A stretch of 64,000 nt of DNA from Dugong dugon (GCA_030035585.1 CM057472.1:93369601-93433600), one strand, 5' to 3'; counted from the first letter of the stretch, positions 37,030-47,732 are shown. A program made the numbers and translations. The notes: generated by a model not told the origin, from the letters alone.

Positions 37030-39231
37030 AATGGTGGTAATATGAAGACACGTATCAGTTATTTGCTATTTGGGAGGTAGAAGAGATGGCAAACTTGGCT
37101 GATTGTTTAGCTTCTCTTGTACTAAAAGAATAACATTTAGTGTGAGATCTGTGTAGTGACAAGTTCTGGGAGAAATTAGTCACACAGTTGAAGGCTTATT
37201 ATTAGATTTTTGGAAAAAGGATAACATGAATGCAATGTTCTGGTAAAGAAATCCACATGGAGATGTGGAAAGGCTAGTGAAAATATTAGGAATTTGACTG
37301 TGATATGGTGTTTGACAGCAGGACTTTAAAATGGTCAAAATACAGCCAGGAAAAAGAAAGAAGGAAAGTTGATTTAGGACCCTCAACATAAAACAGCAAG
37401 TTAAAAACAATAACAATAAAAAAAGATTGAACATATGAAAAGTCGTTACATAAATGAGGTATACACTTTTTAAGTCATTTTGAGTGAAGCACTTTAGAAA
37501 CCATGCCTCAGTCTGATTCTTTCTACTCAAAACATAGGCCAATACTAAGGTTCTTGGAGGTGGGAGAGTGTAGGACAAATGGGATTGTTGCACAAAATTT
37601 ACACATGAAAGAAGGTTGAAAAGTATTTATATGAGAATACTCTTTTACATAATAGCAGTCTCTTAATACTTCATATCCCCTTATCTTGACTTTCTATTTA
37701 TGTGGCCTCTTCTTTTTCACTCAATCAGACCTCCATGTCAATTCTAATGAAATATTAGTGAATATTTTATAAACTTCTCATTAGACTTAATTAGTCACAG
37801 CCAAATTTTGAATATTTCCAAGACAGCTTCTATATTATATAGGCCCTAAAGCAGGAAAGGACCATATTCCTGAAGTCCTTCTGTTCTGACATTTATATAC
37901 ATATAAGTCATTCAGAATTATTATTTTTTTATGGGGGATTAGATTCGTGACAACATACAGATGTTTCCATTTCACCTAAAGAAAAAAAATGCTATATAAT
38001 ATTGAACATAGAGTTTAACTGAACCTACAAGAAGATGATAAAGAAAGAACACTTCACTTCAGATGACTGAACTGGACGTGTTGTACCCGGTCCTTTTCCC
38101 TCAGCCCCCCGTGGATTTCTTCCATGGCCTTTCTCCTCTTTGAAGTCAGTGGGAGTGCTGAGCTTAGAAAAGTCACCCAGAGTACAGAGGTGCACAAGGA
38201 CAAGGCTATTTGACTTTCTGCCCTTGCAAGAATCATGAAGTGGATGAATTAGTAAGCAAAGAGGGAAAAAGAAATCCTAACCATAGTCCAAATGCAAAGC
38301 AAGCACTTCTTTTTCCTTCCTGTTCTCTTTTTGAAGTTCAATATTGTTTTCTTTACTGTTATTTTTTATTATTATTTTTGTTTTTACCTTTGCCCTTCCT
38401 GTTTCCAACAGGGGTTGGAAGTACTTAAAAAAAGCTCTTCAGAAAGTATGCTCTGTTCACATTTCTAACAGAGACTGGAGCATAAAGTATGACTTATGAA
38501 CTTCAACCCCTTTGATGTGCTATCGCTAAAGCTGGGCTTGCAAAGCCGAACATATCAGGCTTGCATTAGCTCTCAACGGACTGCCAAGATCAAGGAGTCA
38601 TTGATGGGGATTTCAAAAGATGAATAACCAAGCAGATTCTTCAGTTTACATTAGCACTAATAATTAGGAGAGTGCATTACCCATGCTTTTCTTAAAACAG
38701 AGGTATTTAATGTCCTCATCTAATTGTATATGATTTTCAACAAGTATCATTTATTAAAATATTTTGAAATCCTTAAACAAGAAAGATATTTCATAAACCC
38801 TTACCATAATGGCCCATCTCTACATTTTAATAATCTGTTAGTATTTATTAAACATACAATTACTTCCTTATTAAAATAAAATTTAATGCCAATTGGAGAC
38901 ACTTAATTTAATATGTTATTACTTTGGAGAGTTAATATCAACCTCTCTTATACTTTCCAATAGATGAATAAGAAATTTAATTACTGTATATTAAAAATTT
39001 CTGGGTAGTTTATTTTTTTTACACTATTGAATATACTTTCTCTTTTAATCTTCTTTGACTTTCCTGGACCTACATCAATTCACCTGGTAACTCTTTGATC
39101 ACATAAGTCTGAGACATTTTCCCTGGGCTCCACAGCCTAGGAATATGCCTAGCGCATATTGAACTGATAGATGGATTTTGATAGTGGCAACTGAATTTAT
39201 TTCAATTCAATAAATGTTAATTGAACACTGC
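37030..39231. other. Unique, partly high-complexity sequence
   Basis: No repeat recognised across about 2.2 kb. 38054-38640 is relatively GC-rich and complex and may be conserved non-coding DNA. Minus frames of 137 (37180-37593) and 60 codons have no recognised domain. Confidence 0.4.
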
Positions 39232-39243
39232 TTACATGTAAGA

Positions 39244-39413
39244 GGAAACCCTGGTGGCTTAGTGGTTAAGAGTTTGGCTGCTACCCAAAAGTCCAGCAGT
39301 TTGAATCCACCAGGCGCTCCTTGGAAACTCTATGGCGCAGTTCTACTCTGCCTGTCCTATAGGGTTGCTGTGGGTCAGAACCGACTCGATGGCAATGGGC
39401 TTGGTTTTTGGTT
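39244..39413 (+). mobile_element. AfroSINE, short type, sense, with 12-bp target duplication
   Basis: Perfect target duplication 'ttacatgtaaga' at 39232-39243 and 39414-39425. Head 'ccctggtggcttagtggtta', B-box-like 'cagtttgaatccacc', short body 'ctccttggaaactctatgg', tail 'ccgactcgatggcaatggg' and a T-rich end rather than poly(A). Confidence 0.95.
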
Positions 39414-39425
39414 TTACATGTAAGA

Positions 39426-39909
39426 ACCTATGCTAAGCATTTTAGGGACTAGAAGAAGAGGCTCTAAGGTCACCAACTGCTGTGGTTTACTCAGGACTGA
39501 TGGGGTTTCTGGGTATGGGACTTTTAGTGGTAAAATCAGGAAAGTACTTGTCAAATCAGCAAAGGTTTTAACCACAATTGAGGCTCTATTCTTAAGAAAC
39601 TTACCTCAAGGGAGAAAGGGCAATATACGAATGAAGAATATAAGCCGTGTATCATCTTTTATAACGTGGTCCAGTAATACAAATAGGTGTATTTTAATTC
39701 TGAATAAATGGCCTAGGTAGATGCTGCTAAAGAAGTTTTTGTTAATATTGATAATAATAAACATTATTTTGATCTTCCTTGTTTGAATGTAAAGCCTCAT
39801 AGGACATAAGATAATCATGGTATCTTTTAAGAAATCTAAAATGCCAAATACCTTAAAAAGCTAAAATAAAAGTTGTCCTTAACTGTCCTTCCTGAGCTCT
39901 AGAATATTA
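39426..39909. other. Unassigned sequence
   Basis: A 96-codon plus frame (39430-39720) has no recognised domain. No repeat named. Confidence 0.4.
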
Positions 39910-40075
39910 TAAATGTTAACATAGCTTAAGTTACATCCACATATGTTACAGAAAAGAATACTCAGGCTTAGGAAGGTTAAGAACTTTTGCAAGGTCATCA
40001 AGTGGTAAATGGTAGCCAGAGTTTTAACTTGGGCAGTATGGCTAAAACTTCCAAGTTCTTAACAATAATAATACC
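39910..40075 (-). mobile_element. MIR, antisense
   Basis: 'ggcttaggaaggttaagaac', 'ttgcaaggtcatcaagtggt', 'gccagagttttaacttggg', 'cttccaagttcttaac' are the reversed MIR core and head. Confidence 0.65.
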
Positions 40076-40304
40076 TCCCTCCCTACAGCAGCACTTGACT
40101 TTGGCATTACAGTAATTATTACCTAATTTAATTAAAGCCTAATAATCTATAGGATAATGACCCTCTTATAAACAGTCCAATAACCTAGTTACAGGGCTAG
40201 GATTAGCTTTCCCAACTTTCAGCCTGATAGTCTTTCAGTTATCTCTAAAAAATTAGTTTTCTTTCTTTTATATCTAGCATAATGTCATCCATATGAAGCA
40301 TCTT

Positions 40305-40410
40305 ATGTATTTATTTAACAAATATAAACAATGCAATGTTGAGGACTCAATGGAATTTTAGAAATAATCACCTCCTTGGTGTTTATAATCTAGCAGGAGC
40401 AGAGGCTATT
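40305..40410 (+). mobile_element. L2-like fragment
   Basis: 'ttatttaacaaatataaaca' and 'cttggtgtttataatctag' resemble the L2-type 3' region. Confidence 0.35.
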
Positions 40411-41126
40411 TTATTTACTTGTTTGTTTATTCAAAGCTGTGGTATCCTTACAGTGGTGTAAGCTACATTTGAAGAAAGAAAGAATAAAGAGTTACAACTC
40501 TGTTTGAAGCAGGTGAACAGGTTTATAGCTCCATCTACATGATGACCACCCCCATCACCCAGTAATAGGGATGCAGAACCCCTGTAGTTCTGACCAACAT
40601 GGCTTAGGAACCATCGCTATAAATTCCAGGCCCAGAGCATCTGCAGTTACTTCTAAAGAAAGAGCTCACATGTCTGGTGAGGTTTGATTTAGGCCTTAAA
40701 GCCTAAGTAGCATTTCAATAATTCCCCTTGGGGAAGGCGTTTTATGCTATTTGAATGGTCAGCAAGCAAGAATTGTTAAGGGAATCAAGGCATTTGCATT
40801 GAGAAATAGTGATAGATAAGAATAGATCTAAGTGGTGTGAAATGATAGAAGCCTTGAATATCACATCATGCCTTGTGGATTTCCTGCCATGTATTTTAGA
40901 GATGAGAATAGCTAGAAACAGCTAAATCAAATAGAAGAGGCTGGATTAGTTCTCAACATAGGCTCAACACATGTAATAGTTTGCTTCTATGGAGGTGTAA
41001 ATGATCACCAGACTCCAATTCTTTCCGTAACTCTAGAATACATGACACTGATAAGATGCTTGAGCTATGAGAGAATCAAGAAGTCAGTCAAATTTTATGT
41101 TATTACGTCAAGAATTGTATGGTTCG
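40411..41126. other. Unassigned sequence
   Basis: No gene or nameable repeat. Confidence 0.4.
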
Positions 41127-41281
41127 ATGGTGGTGCGGTGGTTAAGAGCTCGGCCGCTAACCAAAAGGTCATAGGTTGGAATCCACCAGCTGCTCCTTGG
41201 AAACCCTACGGGGCAGTTCTACTCTGTCCTATAGGGTCGCTATGAGTGGAAATTGACTCAAAGGCAAAGGGTTTTTTTTTT
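41127..41281 (+). mobile_element. AfroSINE, short type, sense
   Basis: 'gtgcggtggttaagagctcg', 'gctaaccaaaaggtcatagg', 'ctccttggaaaccctacgg', 'tatagggtcgctatgagtgg' and a T-rich end. The first bases of the head are degraded. It is one of the best preserved bodies in the window. Confidence 0.9.
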
Positions 41282-41454
41282 AATCAAACTATTCAGTATA
41301 CCTGGATGAGAACCTGCTAAATGTATACAAAGGCAAAATAATATAAAATCTTGTTAAGTGATGGGATGTGGCATTTTGATAATGGTTTCAGACTTCCATG
41401 AGTTGTCAGAAGTAGGTATTTACATAACGCACATGCATAAAGATTTGTAGCATG

Positions 41455-41798
41455 TTGTCATTGTTAGCTGCTGTTGAGTCAGCCCCCAACACGTGGCAAC
41501 CCCATACATAGCAAAACAAAACCCTGTTTGGTCTTGTGCCATTCCTATGACCAGTTGAGGATCAGACTATTGTGATCCATAGGGTTTTCACTGGCTGATT
41601 TTCAGAAGTAGATCGCTACGCCTTTCTTTCTAGTCAGTCTTAGTCTGGAAGCCCTGCTGAAACCTGTTCGGTATGATAGCCACACCCAAGTATCCACTGA
41701 CAGATGGAAGGTGGCTATACATGAGGTGCATTGGTGGGTAATCGAACTTGGGTCTTTGTGTGGAAGGTGAGAATTTTACCACTGAACCACCACTGCCT
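41455..41798 (-). mobile_element. tRNA-Gly-headed SINE with RTE-derived body and tail
   Basis: On the minus strand it starts with a tRNA-Gly-like head: A box in 'tggttcagtgg' (plus 41779-41789) and B box in 'gttcgattacc' (plus 41737-41747). A body at plus 41578-41671 matches the RTE 5' UTR, including 'ttccagactaagactgact' (minus strand). The 3' end at 41455-41530 matches the RTE 3' terminus including its CAA tail. About 344 bp. The head differs from that of the AfroSINEs elsewhere in the window. Not a functional tRNA gene: the acceptor and anticodon stems are degraded. Confidence 0.8.
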
Positions 41799-41934
41799 CA
41801 TTTGTATCATGACCTTCCTGTTATTTAAGTTACCAACTCCCCATTACAGACTCTAAAAAGAGTTCAGTGTGTGCCATTTGAATCCCTACTTATGCTTCTG
41901 GTCATTAAATAATCACAACCCTCAGAACAGGTTA

Positions 41935-42107
41935 AAACAAACAAACAAACCAACCCACTGTTGTCATCAATTTGATTCTGACTCATAGCTACCCTATAGG
42001 ACAGAGCAGAACTGCCGCCTAGGATTTCCAAGGAGTGGCTGGTGGATTCAAACTACTGACCTCCTGGTTAGCAGTCAAGCTCTTAACCACTGTGCAACCA
42101 GGGCTCC
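41935..42107 (-). mobile_element. AfroSINE, short type, antisense, with 11-bp target duplication
   Basis: Perfect duplication 'agaacaggtta' at 41924-41934 and 42108-42118. The left end has 'aaac' repeats from the tail, the right end the tRNA-like head 'ctcttaaccactgtgcaacc'. Confidence 0.95.
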
Positions 42108-42118
42108 AGAACAGGTTA

Positions 42119-44001
42119 CACAAAGGTTTTTAGAATGGCATAATTGTGTCGTACTGAGTTTTATTTCTTAGCTTGAAATAAATTAAAATTAATTAGAGAC
42201 ATATTTAAAGTAATTTAGCCTGGAATATTAATATTTGGGTCTCAAAATAGTTTTCATGTATTTGGCAATTTGAGAGTTTTGCCAATCAGGGTCAATCTTG
42301 CAATTTCATTTCTTTTAATATGTTGAATAATTAACCTAGACTTACAATTTTATGTGGAACTCAAACAAAGTTTATACGCAGGAATGAATAAATTAAGAGA
42401 ATGTCATGTTATACCTACATTTTATTTAGTAAATTAATAAGATTCACTTAAGTACTTGACAAGGTTTGTGGTTAATCAGATAAGTTAAATAGTTAAAAAG
42501 AAAAGAGAGCACAATTATAAACACAGCTTAAAATGTTTGGCAAATGTATTTAAATGAGTTTGTAAACAGAATAAACGTTTGCTAAGCTCCTTTAAAAATA
42601 ATTGTTAATATTTGTTGAACTTACTAATAGAAATTAAAAGTAAAAAAAAAAAATGAACAAAAATAAAAAAAAAAAAACGGGTTTAGAAAGTGCAGTTTCA
42701 ATAAATTTAATATTAAATTTTAAAAATCAAACTGTTTGTTAATTTCTTTTTTTCCTGAACAGAAAACCACCCTAGAGAACATCAAAACTCACTCTGGTAT
42801 TAGGGAGGTGTAATTAATTCACTATAAAAGAAAATGTTTCCTATGGTGGCTACAAATTATGGGTCAATTTAAAGAGATGCACAGGTAACTAAACCAGTAG
42901 CAAAATGCTGCTTTGTAATTAGAAACACTCCATGAAAATTAAGAGAAGGTTGAATTTTTACAAGACCCTGGTGCCTTTACCCATGCATTTCTTATTCTTT
43001 GGACAACTAGGAACTGGAATTATGAGGGGAATCAGGGTAAATACTCTTACTTGGAAAAAGTTTCCAAAACTTAATAGACCACTGTTCATACCCCATTCAT
43101 ACCCTGCATAACAGATGCCATTATCTGTTTTTCATAATTCTCATGCCACCTCTAAAAACAAAGTGATTGAGATATATCACATTGTAATTAACTAGTGGAT
43201 GGCGATCCCAGCCCTAATTTCATTTGATTAACAGTTCCAGCATTCAAGATTGAAAATAAGTGTGGGCCATGTAGTTAATATTACATTAGCATTTAGGCCC
43301 AGTGGAGAAGTGCAGAAGGAGTGGGGAACTCGTGACTGGCTACTTACATTGCAATCTTCCATTACTTCTCAAGTCAGCCAGGAGAGCAATAATTCCGTGA
43401 TATTCTGAATGATTGAAAGATCCCCATCTCTTTGGGGAATATTGATAAAGGAGATATTTTGGGCCAATGTTATTAAGTAGTTATGGAAACTACATGGCCT
43501 AATACAATTTGACAATCAAATGTGAAAGCCATTTTGTTTCCTAAATAGCTTGAACCCCTCTAGAGGCAAACAAATCCTACACAGTTTCAACCACCACAGA
43601 GGCAAAAGTACTCATTTGAAAGAACCACAGCAAGGCAACTGTTGGAGGAGTTTCTTCAAAATGAAACATTTGGGGCCAGTTGACATTGCAGAGGTTGGGT
43701 TGAACAAACTGTATCAAGAGAGAAGTGTTTGCTGACAGTTTGACAAAAGTACATGTTGCTTTTGCTCTGCCAGAGGAGAGGTTAGGCGTGACACCACCAC
43801 TTCTCATGAGACCTTGGGGTATTGCATCGCTATCCATTCACAGCTTTCACTGTGATGAATGAGGTCTTAGCAGATGCCTTGCAGAGAGGGTTAGAGAAGA
43901 AGAGATTCCTCGTATGTCTGCCCTTTTATCCTCAGATTGGGCAAGGCAGATGATTAGAGAAAGAATGGTCTGAGCAGCTTAATGAAATCCATCTGTTTGA
44001 T

Positions 44002-44003
<2 letters not shown>
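42119..44003. other. Unique sequence with homeodomain-like sites
   Basis: No repeat recognised. 42740-43550 is complex sequence with several TAATTA-type cores, for example 'ggtgtaattaattcac'. The open frames at 43550-43837 are not recognised. It may hold regulatory DNA, an inference from composition only. Confidence 0.35.
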
Positions 44004-44046
<43 letters not shown>

Positions 44047-44061
44047 CATTCACACACACAT
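44004..44061. repeat. CA microsatellite
   Basis: CA repeat of about 20 units to 44044, a short interruption, then five more units. Confidence 0.95.
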
Positions 44062-44156
44062 ATGCAGAGCAACATATTTGTTTATTTTTCTAAGGATATA
44101 ACCTTTCTTGCCTGTAATCCCAGATGGGCAGATATATTGCTGTATCTACATCACTT

Positions 44157-44205
44157 GGGGGCCCTGGTGGCACAGTGGTTAAAAGCTGCTAACCAAGAGG
44201 TCGAC
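44157..44205 (+). mobile_element. AfroSINE head fragment
   Basis: 'ggccctggtggcacagtggt' and 'gctaaccaagaggtcg' only. The body and RTE-type tail are missing, which is unusual for retrotransposed copies that are normally 5'-truncated. Probably a later deletion. Confidence 0.75.
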
Positions 44206-44354
44206 CCCTGACTATATGGTTTTGACATCAATAGATGGTTATGTTAATTGAACATAGAAGGATCTGAACCAGTGTAGATCTAAACCATTTAATCTGCTAG
44301 GTTGGCTAAACAGCATAAGAAATATTATAAAGAAAGATAATTTATTGATAATAC

Positions 44355-44460
44355 CTGAATGCTTGACTGCATGTGATATTGAAATCCTACTGCACGCTGC
44401 CTTTGTCACAATGCCTTCAGTACTTGTTCTAAAGCAGGATGCCATGGAGGCTGCAGAAAG
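44355..44460 (-). other. Candidate internal exon A (minus strand)
   Basis: On the minus strand, a pyrimidine-rich stretch ending 'ccctttctttttcag' precedes a 106-bp segment that is followed by 'gtattatc' after '...cattcag'. One frame is open throughout (35 codons plus one base, entering in phase 0, leaving in phase 1). It contains 'ACSRISISHAVKHS'. The other two frames stop. The protein is not recognised. Its entry phase agrees with the exit phase of candidate exon B at 47626-47732, which is upstream on this strand. Confidence 0.3.
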
Positions 44461-45284
44461 CTGAAAAAGAAAGGGCAAAATCAGTATTTTAAAACTTTCA
44501 CTTCAAAAATTGTACCTGATGTTTGAAAGCAATTTTATTTTGTACATACTAGCTTAGACACTTTTTTTAGTCTACCTGCTATCGTTTTATTTGAATCAGG
44601 TTTTATATAAAAATTCAGTTAAAGTCATTTTCATACATATCCAACACTTAGTATATTGAAATATGGATAAATATGTATATATTTCATGCATATCTATCTG
44701 TTAAAGAAAAAAATAAAACATACAGAGGAATACTGGTGAAATTCTTAAAAAGCAAAAAAAAAAAAAAACCTACACACACACTAATTTTGTTAAGAATTTT
44801 CGTACTGAAACTTTGGAAGGTTAGTTATTTTATAACATTTCTTAAATAGTTAACACCAATGTTCCATTGCAGTGAAATAACCAAAACTTATATAGAATAA
44901 TATGAAAGACTTACATATTGTAAATGAAGGAAAATTTTAGGGACTAGTTCTTAAAGCAATTTTTATTTCATAAGTTTATTTTCATATAATATATCTTTAT
45001 ATAATTAAAGGATTTCATGAAAAAATTCTATCAAAATCAGGGCAAAGATTTTTCAAATCTTTACCAAGAATATCTAGAAAGCTTAGTGATAATTTAATCC
45101 ATTGCAAAAAAAAAAAAAAAAATCTTCTAAACTATTTTAAAAATGTGATTATTATTCTTTATAAAGGAACAACTCATCTTTTTTTAGAACATTGACTATC
45201 TTAGAATTCAACTGAGAAATCCCATGCTAAAGCAGGTTGAGTAGAAGTAGGTTGTAAAAACTTCAGGGACCTTAGTTTATAGCA
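44461..45284. other. Unassigned AT-rich sequence
   Basis: Several A runs. No gene or nameable repeat. Confidence 0.4.
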
Positions 45285-45292
45285 GTAGTTCT

Positions 45293-45470
45293 CAAACTTG
45301 AAAAGTCACCAGAACCACCTGGAGGGTTTTGTAAAACACAGACTGGTCTACTCTGCCCATAGAGTTTCTGATTCACAAGATCTGGATTGTGGTCAGCTAT
45401 ACCCCTTTACCAACAAGCTCCCAAATGATGCCTGTCTGGGGACCTGGGGACTACACTTTGAGAAACATAG
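45293..45470 (+). mobile_element. MER5-like hAT-Charlie MITE
   Basis: Starts 'cagtagttctcaaacttg' and ends 'actttgagaaacatag', the MER5-type inverted ends. The middle has 'accacctggagggttttgta' and 'agagtttctgattcacaag'. A degenerate 8-bp target duplication (45285-45292 and 45471-45478) matches at 6 of 8 positions, as expected for an ancient hAT element. Confidence 0.85.
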
Positions 45471-45510
45471 ATTTATACTATCAATTTAAACCTCGAATGC
45501 AAATTCACAG

Positions 45511-46020
45511 CACAGTTTGTTGTACTGTGGGGGCTTGCGTGTTGCTGTGATGCTGGAAGCTATGCCGTCTGGTTATTCAAATACCCGCAGGGTCACCCAT
45601 GGTAGACAGGTTTCAGTTGAGCTTCCAGACTAAGACAGACTAGGAAGAAGGACCTGGAAGTCTACTTTCAAAAAAAATTAGACAGTGAAAACTTCATGAA
45701 TAGCAGTGGAACACTGTCTGATACACTGGCAGAAGATGAGCCCCCAGGTTGGAAGGCACTCAAAGTACTACTGGGCAAGAGCTGCCCCATTAAAGTAGAG
45801 TCAATCTTAATGATGTCGATGGAGTCAGGCTTTCAGGACCTTCATTTGCTGATGTGGCACAACTCAAAATGAGAAGAAACAGCTGACATAGTGGCTGCAA
45901 CAATGGGCTCAAGCATAACAACGATTATGAGGAGGCGCAGGACTGGGCAGTGTTTTGTTCTGTTGTACAGAGGGTCACTTTGAGTTGGAACACACTCTAT
46001 GGCACCAAACAACAACAGCA
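45511..46020 (+). mobile_element. RTE internal-deletion derivative (5' UTR joined to 3' end)
   Basis: 45511-45890 matches the RTE 5' end and 5' UTR through 'gagaagaaacagctg'. It then jumps directly to the RTE 3' end 'agtggctgcaacaatgggc' and ends 'ggcaccaaacaacaacagc'. About 2.7 kb of coding sequence is absent, with a very short or no overlap at the junction near 45891. About 510 bp. It has no coding capacity, and would depend on RTE enzymes. Confidence 0.85.
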
Positions 46021-46979
46021 GGAAAGACCAAAAATATGAAATGCTTAAGTGAGTTAATTATACTGAAAGAAGGAGGATGTTCTTCCTTTTGTTTGAAGAA
46101 ATGACAACCTTTCCCCCTTTTTATCTTCATTTTGATTGACCAGAAAACAAAAGAGGAATTATCAAATCAGTGGAGGAAAACTGAACAGGTGAATTAACTA
46201 GGGTAGTTTGAACTTGCCTCAAAATAGCCTCCCCCAAACCACTCAACTTTATTAAGTCATGGATGTTCTTCTCATTCTTTTCCATAAGGCTTTACCTTCT
46301 GGTAATTTTATATTTTATTACTTTATAATTTTGGATTACTTTGTATCGTTACTCCACAATAGAATAAACTTTGGTTGTAGTGATGTAACTTCTTACAAAA
46401 GCTCTGCTTTCTTTATATTCATGGAAATATTATTTTTCTAGACTTGCTGAGCTATTCTTAGCCCTCTGAACTGTTGTTTTTTTTTTTTAATCACATTAAA
46501 AGTTGTGGGCTTTTCCTATTTCTTCCTATCTGCAATCTCCCAGAACTGCCCCCAGATAAGCTTACCCTGTTGGCCTAGCCATTAGTGCTGCTTCATTACC
46601 TCTACCATCAACAACAGACATTACTTGTGGGCAACAAGGACGTGCTTTGTTACCTGGTGGATGAACCAGTTTAAGCCTGTTTCTCCAAATGCAAGCAAGA
46701 ACTCCCCCTTCTTTCACGTTTCTCTCAAACTGTACCTGAACTAAATCCCACATACATCACAGGAATAGAGTGATTCTCCAGAACGCTGGCTCCTATGCCA
46801 GTTCTCACATTAACAGGCATCAAGAGACGCTAAATACAAGAAGGAAATGTAAACCTTCATCAATGTCATGACATCATTTTTATTTAACACTCATTAAAAA
46901 AAAAAAAATCATTCACTCTTTTCGGAATCCACCTCTTGTTATTTTGGCAGCAGTTTGATTTACATACACTGTTGTAGCG
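46021..46979. other. Unassigned sequence
   Basis: No nameable repeat. Frames at 46259-46441 (plus) and 46562-46753 (minus) have no recognised domain. A-rich at 46894-46906. Confidence 0.4.
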
Positions 46980-47163
46980 GTTGTTGTTAGTCGCTGTGAC
47001 CCCATATGTGCAGAGTAGAACTGTTCCATAGGGTTTTCAAGGATGTGACCATTCAGAAGCAGATTGGTAAGCCTGTCTTCCAAGGCACCTCTAGGTGAGT
47101 TCCAACCTCAAAACTTTTAGTTACTAATTAGGTGCTTAACCATTTGCTCCACCCAGGGACTCT
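46980..47163 (-). mobile_element. AfroSINE, long type, antisense
   Basis: Tail 'gttgttagtcgctgtgaccc', central module 'gcagattggtaagcctgtct', head 'ttgctccacccagggactct'. Diverged. Confidence 0.8.
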
Positions 47164-47237
47164 TTTACATATGCTAGTTAGTGGCTGTTGTGTAGCTTTG
47201 GGAATGTCCCTTAAACTCTCAAAGACTTATTTTCTTT

Positions 47238-47388
47238 GGAGCCCTGGTTGAGCAGTGGTTAAGAACTCAGCTGCTAACCAAAAGGTTGGCAGTTCAAATC
47301 CACCAGCTGCTCCTTGGAAATCTCATGGGGCAGTTCTACTCTGTTCTATAGGGTCACTATAAGTTGGAATTGATTTTTAATTTTCATT
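47238..47388 (+). mobile_element. AfroSINE, short type, sense
   Basis: 'ggagccctggttgagcagtg', 'gctaaccaaaaggttggcag', 'ctccttggaaatctcatggg', tail 'gggtcactataagttggaat', then a T-rich end. A possible short target duplication 'ttttcttt' is present but is within a T-rich area. Confidence 0.85.
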
Positions 47389-47625
47389 TGTTTTCTTTAG
47401 TAGGTGGATCTGAGTGCAGTCTTAAACACTTTCCAGCTTTAAAAGGGGAGGAGTCCGAGATGTGAAGTAAAAACAATTACAATGACAATGAGAGTTTAAA
47501 ATATAATTTTGAGGTTAAATTTTTTGTCCTTTTTCAGCACTGAGCACAAGCTCACGTGATGCAAATTTCAACATATAAGCAATTCATAGAAAAAATAGAC
47601 TATCAAGATGTTCGCTTAGCCTTAC

Positions 47626-47732
47626 TTTATAGAATTTCTCACTGGCTGCCTTTAAAAATATCTCATAATCCAGTCTGATGGCATCATGAAGGACTCTGGG
47701 CTCATCACTGGTCTTAAGCATTTTACCCCTGA
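47626..47732 (-). other. Candidate internal exon B (minus strand)
   Basis: On the minus strand 'cattttcttctccag' precedes a 107-bp segment followed by 'gtaaggc'. One frame is open throughout: enters after two bases, 35 codons, leaves in phase 0. Residues include 'LHDAIRLDYEIFLKAASEKF'. The other frames stop. Exit phase 0 fits candidate exon A at 44355-44460. The protein is not recognised. Host exon, lncRNA exon or decoy cannot be separated from sequence alone. Confidence 0.3.

Noticed and set aside
41733-41798. Possible functional tRNA-Gly gene (A and B boxes visible)
   Set aside because: The stems are degraded and the sequence continues into an RTE-derived body, so it is a SINE head.
42738-42810. 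Strong splice acceptor followed by a 15-codon frame and a GT
   Set aside because: Too short and the frame stops right after the GT. Phases do not fit the other candidate exons.
43550-43837. Opposite open frames at 43.55-43.84 kb
   Set aside because: No domain recognised, no splice signals of note. May be an old repeat or pseudogene but not supportable.
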